Shown here piece by piece: positions 51,749 through 59,672 of a stretch of DNA of 64,000 nucleotides. The stretch is from positions 3,811,001 through 3,875,000 of the forward strand of contig NZ_CP046908.1 in NCBI RefSeq assembly GCF_009789575.1. Reading direction: 5' to 3'. A program made the position numbers and the translations under genes. The number at the start of each line of letters is the position of its first letter. The stretch's first letter is position 1. The DNA comes from Stappia indica. GTDB lineage: Bacteria > Pseudomonadota > Alphaproteobacteria > Rhizobiales > Stappiaceae. Below the pieces are notes generated by a model. It worked only from the letters and a program-made list of their open reading frames with translations. It was not told the origin of the DNA and did no database searches.

Positions 51749-52483
51749 TCAGTTCACCAGCGGGCGCACCTGGCGCACGATCGCCGGCAGCAGGGGCTGG
51801 ACCTGCTCCAGGCTCATGCCCGGCTTGATGCTGGGATGGTAGAGCATGTTGAGCAGCAGCCGGTCGAACGTGGTGAAGCGGCTGTGGCGCGAGCGGTCGT
51901 TGAACACCGAATGCGACAGCGAGGTGTCGTCGTTCATCGGCCCCAGGCCCTGCAGCAGTTCCTCCACCAGGCAGCGGCGGAACAGGAAGTCGCCCTCGTC
52001 GGAGACGATCACCGCCGCCGATTGCGAGATGCCGCGCCGGTCGGAGACGACCCGCACCAGGCAGCGGCCCGGCACGTCGGCGGTCGGGTCCTTGTAGATG
52101 TGCCGGCGGACCACGTCGCGATACTGGCTCCGGTCGACCACATAGACGTGGAAATTCGCTTCCGCCGGCGTCGGCACGACGATCGTCGACAGGCCGCGGA
52201 TGCCTGAGCCCATCTGCTCGATGAAGCGGTAGACCATCGGCTTGCGGTTCTTGGCCGCCATGTTGTGCACGTAGAAGCGCACCGGCCCGGCATATTTCTT
52301 GACGAGATAGGGCTGCCAGCTCCACGAGCGGTATTCCAGACCGAAGACCGTCTTGATGAAGCCGTCGATCAGTTCCTCGGTGGAGAAGGTGTGCGGCGCG
52401 GCCGACGACGATGCCGTGCTGCCGGAAAATGCCGGAAGGGCAAGGCAGAGCAGCAGGATCAGTCTCGACAGCGGTCGGCGCAA
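51749..52483 (-). CDS. Secreted DUF2927 protein (244 aa)
   Basis: A signal peptide (MRRPLSRLILLLCLALPAFSGSTA, cleavage near residue 28) precedes one DUF2927 domain: STEELIDGFIKTVFGLEYRSW, VRFYVHNMAAKNRKP, ANFHVYVVDRSQYRDVVRRHI and CLVEELLQGLGPMNDD. The last stretch resembles a putative metalloprotease helix, but without the HExxH pair, so an enzymatic role is not assigned. Function unknown. It is divergent from the CheZ-family gene. Confidence 0.85.
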   Translation of the reverse strand: MRRPLSRLILLLCLALPAFSGSTASSSAAPHTFSTEELIDGFIKTVFGLEYRSWSWQPYLVKKYAGPVRFYVHNMAAKNRKPMVYRFIEQMGSGIRGLSTIVVPTPAEANFHVYVVDRSQYRDVVRRHIYKDPTADVPGRCLVRVVSDRRGISQSAAVIVSDEGDFLFRRCLVEELLQGLGPMNDDTSLSHSVFNDRSRHSRFTTFDRLLLNMLYHPSIKPGMSLEQVQPLLPAIVRQVRPLVN

Positions 52484-52700
52484 GATCGCGATTCCGGTAC
52501 GGCATTTCAGGTCAGGCGTCGGCCGCCGGGGTCGAGCATACAGAACCGGGCAGGGGATCGGAACGCAAAATCGCGTCGCCGCCGGTAAATGCCGTTGCGG
52601 CAGACGCGCCGGAACAATTCCTTAAATCTCTACGGCTATACGTTATTTCCAATGCCCCCCGGTACAGCCTGCCTTGGAAGACGTGGAGACAAGCCCGACC

Positions 52701-53420
52701 ATGATGGCCACGAGAAGAGCCTTTAGAGCCGAGAGCCTCTTGCAGCAGCCGAGCGCTGGCGGAGGGTCCGGGCAGGGGTCGGATGTCCAATACCGGACCC
52801 TGATGGCCGAGATTTCCGCGATCAAGGCGATGATTCGCCCGGCCGAAGAGGTCGGCGACCAGTTCATGGAGAAGTTCAAGCAGGAGCTGGGCGAGGCGTT
52901 CAAGCTCAAGGCCGAGCTCGATTCGATCTACGAGGCGATCGCCAAGACCAAGCACGAGATCGCCACCCTGCACCACACGACCGGGCAGGACAGCCACGAG
53001 ATGAGCCGGGTCACCAACGAGCTCGACGCGGTGGTCAGCGGCACGGAAGGGGCGACCGAGGGCATCCTGTCGGCGGCCGAGTTCATCGACGAGACCGCCA
53101 ACACGCTGGCAGCCCGCCTGCGCGGCCAGGACGCGGATCTCGCCCACGACATCCAGGAGAAGGTCGTCCAGATCTTCGAATCCTGCAACTTCCAGGACCT
53201 CACCGGCCAGCGCATCACCAAGGTCATCAACACGCTGCGCTTCATCGAGGATCGGATCATCCGCATGATGGAGATCTGGGGCGGCATCGAGAGCTTCAAG
53301 GCGATCTCGCCGGAAGAGCAGCCGACCCGCGAGGGCGACGCGGCCCTGCTCAACGGCCCGGCTCTGGAAACCGACGAAGGCCTCGCCAGCCAGGACGACA
53401 TCGACGCGCTCTTCGCCTGA
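52701..53420 (+). CDS. CheZ-family protein phosphatase (239 aa)
   Basis: A helical protein whose C-terminal half contains the CheZ signature ESCNFQDLTGQRITKVINTL (near residues 165-185). In CheZ the Asp/Gln of this element act on phospho-CheY. The long helices upstream (EVGDQFMEKFKQELGEAFKLKAELDSIYEAI) are compatible with the four-helix bundle, and the acidic C-terminus SQDDIDALFA resembles the CheY-binding tail. No che operon is in the window, so the target response regulator may be non-chemotactic. The ATG at 52701 is chosen; a TTG nine codons upstream is possible. Confidence 0.75.
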   Translation: MMATRRAFRAESLLQQPSAGGGSGQGSDVQYRTLMAEISAIKAMIRPAEEVGDQFMEKFKQELGEAFKLKAELDSIYEAIAKTKHEIATLHHTTGQDSHEMSRVTNELDAVVSGTEGATEGILSAAEFIDETANTLAARLRGQDADLAHDIQEKVVQIFESCNFQDLTGQRITKVINTLRFIEDRIIRMMEIWGGIESFKAISPEEQPTREGDAALLNGPALETDEGLASQDDIDALFA

Positions 53421-53482
53421 GCGCGTCCGCGCTCCCCGCCATCCCGTGCCTCCGTCGCCATCGCGACGGCGGGCTTCGGACG

Positions 53483-54027
53483 GTGGAGGCGCGCCGAAAC
53501 AAGGCCGCGACCGCGGCCCGGGCTTTCGCCCGCCCCCGCGGAGCCAGCGAACGTAGTGAGCCCGGCGCGAGCGAAAACCGTGGAGGCGAGCGGAGAACCC
53601 GCGCGCCGAAGCAAGGCCGCGACCGCGGCCCGGGCTTTCGCCCGCCCCCGCGGAGCCGGCGAACATAGTGAGCCTGGCGTGAGCGAAAACCGTGGAGGCG
53701 AGCGGAGAACCCGCGCGCCGAAGCAAGGCCGCGACCGCGGCCCGGGCTTTCGCCCGCCCCCGCGGAGCCGGCGAACGCAGAGAGCCCGGCGTGAGCGAAA
53801 ACCGTGGAGGCGAGCGGAGAACCCGCGCGCCGAAACAAGGCCGCGACCGCGGCCCGGGCTTTCGCCCGCCCCCGCGGAGCCGGCGAACGCAGAGAGCCCG
53901 GCGTGAGCGAAAACCGTGGAGGCGAGCGGAGAACCCGCGCGCCGAAGCAAGGCCGCGACCGCGGCCCGGGCTTTCGCCCGCCCCCGCGGAGCCGGCGAAC
54001 AGAGTGAGCCTGGCGTGAGCGAAAAAA
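53483..54027. repeat. 112-bp tandem repeat array (about five copies)
   Basis: Copies begin with GTGGAGGCG at 53483, 53580, 53692, 53804 and 53916. Copies 2-5 have an exact 112-base period; the first is 97 bases, lacking 15 near its start. Each contains a strong palindrome, CCGCGG-CCC-GGGC-TTTC-GCCC-GCCC-CCGCGG, and a variable patch (CGTAGTGAG, CATAGTGAG, CGCAGAGAG twice, AGAGTGAG). Because 112 is not a multiple of three, each copy shifts frame, so the long reading frames in all directions are not protein repeats. It sits between the CheZ-family gene and tag. Confidence 0.93.
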
Positions 54028-54114
54028 CGCCATCGCTTCACAAGCCTTTCCATTCCTGCTATCTCGAACAAAGAGTGAACGATCTGGCGTGCGGGCGCGC
54101 CGAAAGGAGAGACG

Positions 54115-54795
54115 ATGGGCGAGGCGGTGGACGGCATGGGCGGCGGGACCGAAGCGCAGGACGACCTGCCGCCGGGCCTGCTGCGCGGCGAGGACGGCCG
54201 GCACCGCTGCTGGTGGCACGGCAACAAGCCCGACTATCTCGTCTATCACGATCATGAATGGGGCCGCCCGGTCACCGACGACCGGCGCCTGTTCGAGAAG
54301 ATCTGCCTGGAGGGTTTCCAGTCGGGCCTCTCCTGGCTGACGATCCTGCGCAAGCGCGAGAGCTTCCGCGCGGGGTTTGCCGGCTTCGACTTCGAGGCGG
54401 TGGCGCGTTTCGGCGATGCCGATGTCGAGCGGCTGCTGCAGGACGCCGGTATCGTCCGCCATCGCGGCAAGATCGTCTCGACCATCAACAATGCCCGCCG
54501 CGCCTGCGACCTTGCGGCCGAGCGCGGCTCGCTCGCCGCCTATTTCTGGAGCTTCGAGCCCGGCCCGCAGGACCGGCCGGACTATTGCGACCACGCGTCG
54601 GTGTCGGTTCTTGCCCAGACGCCGGCCTCCCGCGCCCTGTCGAAGGACCTGAAGAAGCGCGGCTGGAGCTTCGTCGGCCCCACCACCGTCTATGCCTTCA
54701 TGCAGGCCATGGGGCTGGTCAACGACCATCTCGAGGGCTGCTGCGTGCGCGAGGACGCGGAGCGCGCGCGCCGCGCGCTGGTCCGCCCGACGTAG
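54115..54795 (+). CDS. tag: DNA-3-methyladenine glycosylase I
   Basis: Tag removes 3-methyladenine from DNA. The 226-residue protein has the zinc-binding N-terminus RCWW...YHDHEWG: Cys32 and His45 have the same 13-residue spacing as Cys4/His17 in E. coli. The core has LFEKICLEGFQSGLSWLTILRKRESF, and the C-terminal zinc pair is in NDHLEGCCVR. The first 25 residues are an extra Gly/Asp-rich leader, so translation could begin later, but no internal ATG keeps the zinc motif better. It is followed by a repeat mosaic. Confidence 0.93.
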   Translation: MGEAVDGMGGGTEAQDDLPPGLLRGEDGRHRCWWHGNKPDYLVYHDHEWGRPVTDDRRLFEKICLEGFQSGLSWLTILRKRESFRAGFAGFDFEAVARFGDADVERLLQDAGIVRHRGKIVSTINNARRACDLAAERGSLAAYFWSFEPGPQDRPDYCDHASVSVLAQTPASRALSKDLKKRGWSFVGPTTVYAFMQAMGLVNDHLEGCCVREDAERARRALVRPT

Positions 54796-54814
54796 GGCGG
54801 GGCCTTTCCTCCTT

Positions 54815-55210
54815 CTCGGACGTCATCCCGGCCGCAGGCGAAGCCGGAGAGCCGGGATCCATTGGCACCCTCAGCCGGCGTGAGGCGGAATACGGGGCGC
54901 CCCTTGCTCGCCGCCGTCCCTCCGCTCCACCCTTCTCGGCTGTCATCCCGGTTTCGGCAAAGCCGAAGACCGGTGTCCAGTAACCCCGAACGGTCGGGGA
55001 AGGCCTCATGCGCTGGCACCGGGAGACCGATGGCTGCTGCCGTCTTGCCGGCTCCACCCTCTTCTTGCGTCTTCCCGGGCAAGGCGCAGCCGCGACCCGG
55101 GACCGGAGAGCCACGACGGTCGTGGCATGTTTCCGGAGCGCACCCCATACGCCCCCGGCTCTCCGATCCCGCATCTGCGTTCACGCTCCCTGCGGGATGG
55201 TGCCGGCCCG
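54815..55210. repeat. Palindromic repeat mosaic, third locus
   Basis: Noncoding sequence between tag and the third TRAP operon. Modules shared with the 21.7-22.7 kb array are CATCCCGGCC...GAGCCGGGATCCATTGG (54824-54864, then CACCCTCAGC), CATCCCGGTTTCGGCAAAGC...GACCGG (54943-54973), TTCCCGGGCAAG...GCGACCCGGGACCGG (55070-55105, inverted relative to 22650) and GATCCCGCATCTGCG...GCGGGATG (55165-55198, inverted relative to 22556). Confidence 0.8.
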
Positions 55211-55309
55211 GCGCCGCCGTTCCCTCCGCTGCCCCCGCGGTTTCTCACAAGTTCAGTTGCGCCGGCAGGCACATGGAGGTTGCGCGCCCCCCTCGCTTGG
55301 GCTTAGCTG

Positions 55310-55340
55310 CCATGGCATTTGCCACAAGGGGTTGCCATGG
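55310..55340. promoter_or_regulatory. Inverted repeat upstream of the third TRAP operon
   Basis: CCATGGCA (55310-55317) and TGCCATGG (55333-55340) are perfect 8-bp inverted arms. It is a candidate operator about 130 bases before the binding-protein start. No clear promoter hexamers accompany it. Confidence 0.35.
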
Positions 55341-55468
55341 AGCGACCGGGGCGGCCCCAGCGGTTGTCTCTCCCGTCCGTTCCGCAGCCGGATCCCTTGT
55401 CGGAACGACAGGCGCCGGGAAACGGCGTCGCTTGGGGCGCGCAACGCGCTGCCCATGGGAGGACTGAC

Positions 55469-56467
55469 ATGACATTCGCGCGCTATGCCATCGGCCTTGC
55501 CGCCGGCCTTGCGATGACCGCATCCGCGGCCTTCGCCGACACCACCACCTTGCGCATCACGCTGCAGCTGCCGCTCAAGAGCCATCTCGGCGAGAACGTC
55601 AGCCTGTTCAAGCAGAAGGTCGAGGAGATCTCCGGCGGCGACGTCAAGGTCGAGATCTACGACTCGGCCCAGCTCTACAAGGACAACGAAGTGCCGCAGG
55701 CGGTGGGCTCCGGCGCCATCGAGATGGGCGTCGCCTCGCTGACCCGCTATGTCGGCGACGTGCCGGCGGTCGACGTCTTCTACATGCCGTTCCTGCTCAA
55801 CAGCGAGGAGTTGGTGCGCAAGGCCGTCGCCCAGGGCAGCCCGGTTCGCGGTCCGCTCGACGAGGCGATTCTCGGCACCGGTTCGCGCGTCCTGTGGTGG
55901 CAGGCCTATGGCGGCTCCGTGCTGCTGTCGAAGGGCGAGCCGATCCGCACCCCGGCCGACCTGAAGGGCAAGAAGGTCCGCGTGTTCGGCAAGACGCTCG
56001 GCGAGTGGATCAAGGCCGCCGGCGGCGCGCCGACCATGGTCTCCGGCTCGGAGCAGTACATCGCCTACCAGCGCGGCACCGTCGATGTCGGCATGACCGG
56101 CGTCTCGGCCGTCGACAGCCGCCGCCTGTGGGAGGTCATGGACACCATTACCGTGACCAACAACGCCGACATCGAGTTCATCGTCGTGGTCAACGAGCAG
56201 TTCTGGCAGGGCCTGCCGGAGCAGCACCGCGCCTGGATCAACGAGGCGGCCCTGTTCGCCGAGAAGGACGTGCGCGACCGCATGTCCGGCATCGAAGCCG
56301 CCTCCTACCAGGCCGGCCGCGACAACGGCATGACCGTCTACGAGCTCAGCGACGAGGAAGTGGCCGCCTGGGAAGCTGCCGCGCAGCCGGTCTACGACCA
56401 GTTCCTCGCCGACGCGGGCGAACTCGGCGCCAAGGTCCTCGAGGCCGCCCGCGCCCTCAAGAACTGA
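55469..56467 (+). CDS. TRAP transporter substrate-binding protein (DctP family, 332 aa)
   Basis: A periplasmic binding protein with signal peptide MTFARYAIGLAAGLAMTASAAFA. DctP-family landmarks are ITLQLPLKSHLGENVSLFKQKVEEISGGDVKVEIYDSAQLYKD at the N-lobe, SGAIEMGVASLTRYVG, KGKKVRVFGKTLGEW with the specificity Arg, and the RGTVDVGMTGVSAV segment. A GGGAGGA site precedes the ATG. It heads an operon with DctQ, DctM and an isocitrate lyase-family enzyme, which implies a C4-C6 di- or tricarboxylate substrate. Confidence 0.88.
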   Translation: MTFARYAIGLAAGLAMTASAAFADTTTLRITLQLPLKSHLGENVSLFKQKVEEISGGDVKVEIYDSAQLYKDNEVPQAVGSGAIEMGVASLTRYVGDVPAVDVFYMPFLLNSEELVRKAVAQGSPVRGPLDEAILGTGSRVLWWQAYGGSVLLSKGEPIRTPADLKGKKVRVFGKTLGEWIKAAGGAPTMVSGSEQYIAYQRGTVDVGMTGVSAVDSRRLWEVMDTITVTNNADIEFIVVVNEQFWQGLPEQHRAWINEAALFAEKDVRDRMSGIEAASYQAGRDNGMTVYELSDEEVAAWEAAAQPVYDQFLADAGELGAKVLEAARALKN

Positions 56468-56551
56468 CCCTTTGCCGGTGCGATGCCGGGGCGGTGCGTT
56501 CCGTCCCGGTATCGCGTCGGTATCTCCCGAAAAAACCTGGGGTTGACGCTG

Positions 56552-57058
56552 ATGTTGCGTGTGATCGACGCCGTTTCCCGAACTGTCGGGACGGTGGCGG
56601 GCTGGGCCTATTTCGCCACCGCCCTGATGCTCGGCTACGAGGTGGTGATGCGTTATGTCTTCATCGCCCCGACGATCTGGGCCGAGGAACTGGCGCGCAT
56701 GCTGCTCGTCTGGGCCACCTTCGGCGGCGCGGCGATCCTGCTGCACCGGCGCCAGCACATCACCATCACCCTCTTGACCGACCACCTGTCGCCGCGCGTG
56801 CGGCAGGTACAGGAAGTGTTCGTCCTGCTGTTCATCGTCGCGCTCGCCGCGCTCATCGTCCATGACGGCACCGGCATCGCCTACGATTCCTTCCATCGCG
56901 GCCGCACCACCGGCTCCATGCTCGACCTGCCGGCCTGGTGGTCGCAGGCCTCCCTGCCGGTCTGCTTCGCATTGCTCGGCCTGCAGGCGCTCGCAGAGGC
57001 GCTGCGCGTCGCCATCGGCGGGACCGACAATCTTCCCCGCGGTTCGGTGGAGCACTAG
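56552..57058 (+). CDS. TRAP transporter small subunit (DctQ family, 168 aa)
   Basis: Four membrane helices (about 8-30, 45-65, 88-110, 130-152) with LGYEVVMRYVFIAPTIWAEELARMLL and RRQHITITLL landmarks. The ATG at 56552 is chosen because it precedes the first helix directly; an ATG at 56483 would add a basic leader of 23 residues. Its stop abuts the dctM ATG. Confidence 0.88.
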   Translation: MLRVIDAVSRTVGTVAGWAYFATALMLGYEVVMRYVFIAPTIWAEELARMLLVWATFGGAAILLHRRQHITITLLTDHLSPRVRQVQEVFVLLFIVALAALIVHDGTGIAYDSFHRGRTTGSMLDLPAWWSQASLPVCFALLGLQALAEALRVAIGGTDNLPRGSVEH

Positions 57059-58333
57059 ATGACCACCATCATCATTCTCCTGGCGCTTTTCGCCCTGCTG
57101 CTGGTCGGTGTGCCGGTCGCCTTTACCCTGACCGGTCTCGGCTTCGGCCTGCTCTATTTCGGCGGCTTCTCGCCGTTGATGGTGCCGCAGGGCCTGCTGT
57201 CTGCCGCCGACAGCTTCGTGCTGATCGCCGTGCCGCTGTTCCTCTTGATGTCCAACGTGCTGCTGAAGGGCGGCGTCGGGCGCGATCTCTTCGCCGCCGT
57301 GCAGGCCTGGGTCGGCCACTGGCCGGGCGGCCTTGCCATCGCCACCATCCTGTCCTGCGGCATCTTCGCGGCGATCTCCGGCTCCTCCGTCGCCACGGCC
57401 GCGACCATCGGCACCGTGGCGATCCCGGAAATGACCTCGCGCGGCTACCCGCGCCGCTTCGTGCTCGGCCTTCTGGCCGCCGGCGGCACGCTCGGCATCC
57501 TCATTCCGCCCTCGATCCCGATGATCGTCTACGGCGTCATCACCGAGGAATCGATCATCGCCCTGTTCCTGGCCGGCGTCGGTCCGGGCCTGCTGCTGAT
57601 GGTGCTGTTCATCGCCTGGTCGGTGCTCTATGCGAGCTTCGCCGCCGACTACCAGCCGAGCCCGCGCGCCACCTGGGACGAGCGCCGGCGCACCGCCATC
57701 CGCGCCTTCCCGACCGTACTGCTCGCCGCCTTCGTCATTTCCGGCATTTACATGGGCATCTTCACGCCCACCGAGGCGGCGGCCATCGGCTTCCTCGGTT
57801 CTCTGATCGTCGTCGGCCCGGTGCTGCGTACCCTCGATTGGCCGAAGTTCCGCGATGCGGTCGCCGAGGCCATGACCACCACGGTGGCGATCCTGCTGAT
57901 CGTCGCCGGTGCCAAGGTCTTCGGCAAGGCGATCACCCTCTACCGAATTCCCCAGGACATCTCGCTGTTCCTGTCCGAACACATCTCGACCGCCGGCATG
58001 TTCGTGCTGGTCGTCGCCCTCGTCCTGCTGGTGATGGGCCTGTTCCTGGAATCGCTGTCGATGATCCTGATCATGGTCCCGGTGCTGTCCGGCGCGCTGA
58101 TGGCGCTCGGCATCGATCCGATCTGGTTCGGCGTCTTCTTCGTCATCATGATCGAATGCGCCCTGATCACCCCGCCTGTCGGTCTCAATCTCTATGTGAT
58201 ACAGGCGGTCGGCAAGGCGAGCATGGGCGAGGTCGCCACCGGCGTCCTGCCGTTCCTCGTGATCATGCTGGCCAGCGCCGCCATCATCTTCTGGTGGCCC
58301 GCCGTCGCGCTCTACATTCCCTTCCGATTGTAG
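57059..58333 (+). CDS. TRAP transporter large subunit (DctM family, 424 aa)
   Basis: About 12 membrane helices with ISGSSVATAATIGTVAIPEM, GGTLGILIPPSIPMIVYGV, FTPTEAAAIGFLGSLIVV and LITPPVGLNLYVIQA landmarks. It starts on the base after the dctQ stop, so the two are translationally coupled. It forms the transporter with the upstream binding protein. Confidence 0.93.
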   Translation: MTTIIILLALFALLLVGVPVAFTLTGLGFGLLYFGGFSPLMVPQGLLSAADSFVLIAVPLFLLMSNVLLKGGVGRDLFAAVQAWVGHWPGGLAIATILSCGIFAAISGSSVATAATIGTVAIPEMTSRGYPRRFVLGLLAAGGTLGILIPPSIPMIVYGVITEESIIALFLAGVGPGLLLMVLFIAWSVLYASFAADYQPSPRATWDERRRTAIRAFPTVLLAAFVISGIYMGIFTPTEAAAIGFLGSLIVVGPVLRTLDWPKFRDAVAEAMTTTVAILLIVAGAKVFGKAITLYRIPQDISLFLSEHISTAGMFVLVVALVLLVMGLFLESLSMILIMVPVLSGALMALGIDPIWFGVFFVIMIECALITPPVGLNLYVIQAVGKASMGEVATGVLPFLVIMLASAAIIFWWPAVALYIPFRL

Positions 58334-58392
58334 TTGGCCCTTCCGATTGTAGGCGCCGCCGGGCGCCCGGTTTCCGACTGAAAGGCACGTCC

Positions 58393-59262
58393 ATGTCCTC
58401 TCCCGCCGCGCGTCTTCGCGCCCATCTCGCCGCGACCCCGCTCACGGTCATGCCCTGCTGCTTCGACGGCCTGTCGGCCAAGCTGATCGGCGATGCGGGC
58501 TTTCCCGTCACCTTCATGTCGGGCTTTGCCGTCTCCGCCGCCCGCATCGGCGCGCCCGACACCGGCCTCATCTCCTATGGCGAGATGGTCGACACCGGCC
58601 GCAACGTCTGCGCGGCGACCGGCGCGCTGGTCATCGGCGACGGCGACACCGGCTACGGCAACGCCCTCAACGTCAAGCGCACCGTGCGCGGCTACGCCCA
58701 GGCCGGCTTTGCCGCGATCATGATCGAGGACCAGGTCGCGCCCAAGCGCTGCGGCCACACCCGCGGCAAGCTGGTCGTCGACCGCGTCGAGGCCGTCAAC
58801 CGCATCAAGGCGGCGGTCGATGCCCGCGAGGAGGGCGCCGACATTCTCATCCTCGCCCGCACCGACGCCCGCCACGGCCACGGCCTCGACGAGGCGCTGG
58901 AGCGTGCGGCCGCCTTCCGCGATGCCGGCGCCGACCTGCTCTTCGTCGAGGCGCCGCAGTCCGTCGAGGAGATGGAGCGGATCTGCCGCGAGGTGCCCGG
59001 CATCCACATGGCCAATCTCGTCGAGGGCGGCGCCACGCCGCAGCTGCCCCATGCCGAGCTGCAGCGCATCGGCTACCGGCTCGCCGCCTATCCCCTGACC
59101 CTGCTCTCCGCCGTGACGCGCGCCATGCAGGAGGCGCTGCAGGTGATCAAGGCAGGCAACCATCCGAACGAGGCGCTGCTCGACTTCCCCTCCCTGCGCA
59201 AGGCGGTCGGCTTCGACGCCTATTACGAGGAAGAGGCGAACTACGCCGACCGTCGCGATTGA
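58393..59262 (+). CDS. Isocitrate lyase/PEP mutase family enzyme (289 aa)
   Basis: A TIM-barrel enzyme of the isocitrate lyase/PEP mutase superfamily. Metal-binding DGDTGYGN lies near residue 78. The KRCGHTRGK loop has the lyase-type Cys (residue 120), so C-C bond lyase activity is more likely than phosphonomutase activity. The pattern (VMPCCFDGLSAKLIGDAGFPVTFMSGFAVSAARIGAPDTGLIS; LFVEAPQSVEEMERICREVPG) is close to 2,3-dimethylmalate lyase and oxaloacetate decarboxylase-like members. Its place at the end of a TRAP operon, 59 bases after dctM, suggests that it cleaves the imported acid. Exact substrate unknown. Confidence 0.85.
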   Translation: MSSPAARLRAHLAATPLTVMPCCFDGLSAKLIGDAGFPVTFMSGFAVSAARIGAPDTGLISYGEMVDTGRNVCAATGALVIGDGDTGYGNALNVKRTVRGYAQAGFAAIMIEDQVAPKRCGHTRGKLVVDRVEAVNRIKAAVDAREEGADILILARTDARHGHGLDEALERAAAFRDAGADLLFVEAPQSVEEMERICREVPGIHMANLVEGGATPQLPHAELQRIGYRLAAYPLTLLSAVTRAMQEALQVIKAGNHPNEALLDFPSLRKAVGFDAYYEEEANYADRRD

Positions 59263-59364
59263 GAGTATTGCATGCGGGGCGGCAGGCGGGGATAAGCCGT
59301 TTGCCGTCCGCGCCGCGCTGCGGGGATAAGTCGTCGCTGCGGGCCGAAATCCGCGCCGCACCCC

Positions 59365-59458
59365 GATTTCGAGAAAATTGAGACGGGTCTGGATCGGGAA
59401 ACGCAAAATTTCTCGAAATTTTGCAAAATCCGTCTCGAAAATTCTCGAAATTGATTTC
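59365..59458. promoter_or_regulatory. AT-rich operator-like cluster with CTCGAAA repeats
   Basis: Within GC-rich DNA this block is strikingly AT-rich. CTCGAAA occurs at 59412, 59434 and 59444 and its complement TTTCGAG at 59367. The three direct copies are spaced by 22 and 10 bases, about two and one helical turns. The copy at 59412 sits in a palindrome with 9-bp arms (GCAAAATTT at 59403-59411, AAATTTTGC at 59416-59424). A TATAAT follows at 59463-59468. The nearby genes converge, so the cluster does not belong to either of them. Confidence 0.55.
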
Positions 59459-59474
59459 TTTTTATAATCAGCAT

Positions 59475-59672
59475 CTTGAGCGAGACCGCATGGCGAAATC
59501 GTTGCGTGGTGATCCGCTTTCCGACGGCCCGCGTAAATTTGCCGAGATCCGAAGTACGACCGGCTTTCCCGATCCGCCGCTCGACCAACGCTTTCGGTCT
59601 CAGCCGGAACGCCTACCCGATCGGCTTCCCGGCCAGGAGGCCGCTCTCCCCCGGAGCGGCCTCCTTTTTCGT
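59475..59672 (+). ncRNA. Candidate small RNA between convergent genes
   Basis: A TATAAT at 59463-59468, downstream of the CTCGAAA cluster, would start a transcript near 59475, and a strong plus-oriented terminator ends near 59670, giving about 196 nucleotides. The two long open frames in this stretch run through the terminator, so neither is a sensible short protein. The flanking genes point toward each other and do not explain a plus-strand promoter here. The start is less certain than the end, because no good -35 is present and an activator may be needed. Confidence 0.4.
59637..59670 (+). terminator. Strong plus-strand terminator before the amidase 3' end
   Basis: An 11-bp perfect stem GGAGGCCGCTC/GAGCGGCCTCC with a seven-base loop is followed by TTTTT. 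There is no T-run on the minus strand, so it ends plus-strand transcription, either from the candidate small RNA or from the TRAP operon. Confidence 0.85.

Noticed and set aside
52512-54729. Long minus-strand frames (up to 571 codons) with apparent protein repeats across the 112-bp array
   Set aside because: The 112-base period shifts frame at each copy, and frames stay open on both strands only because of GC content. They also overlap the CheZ-family gene and tag.
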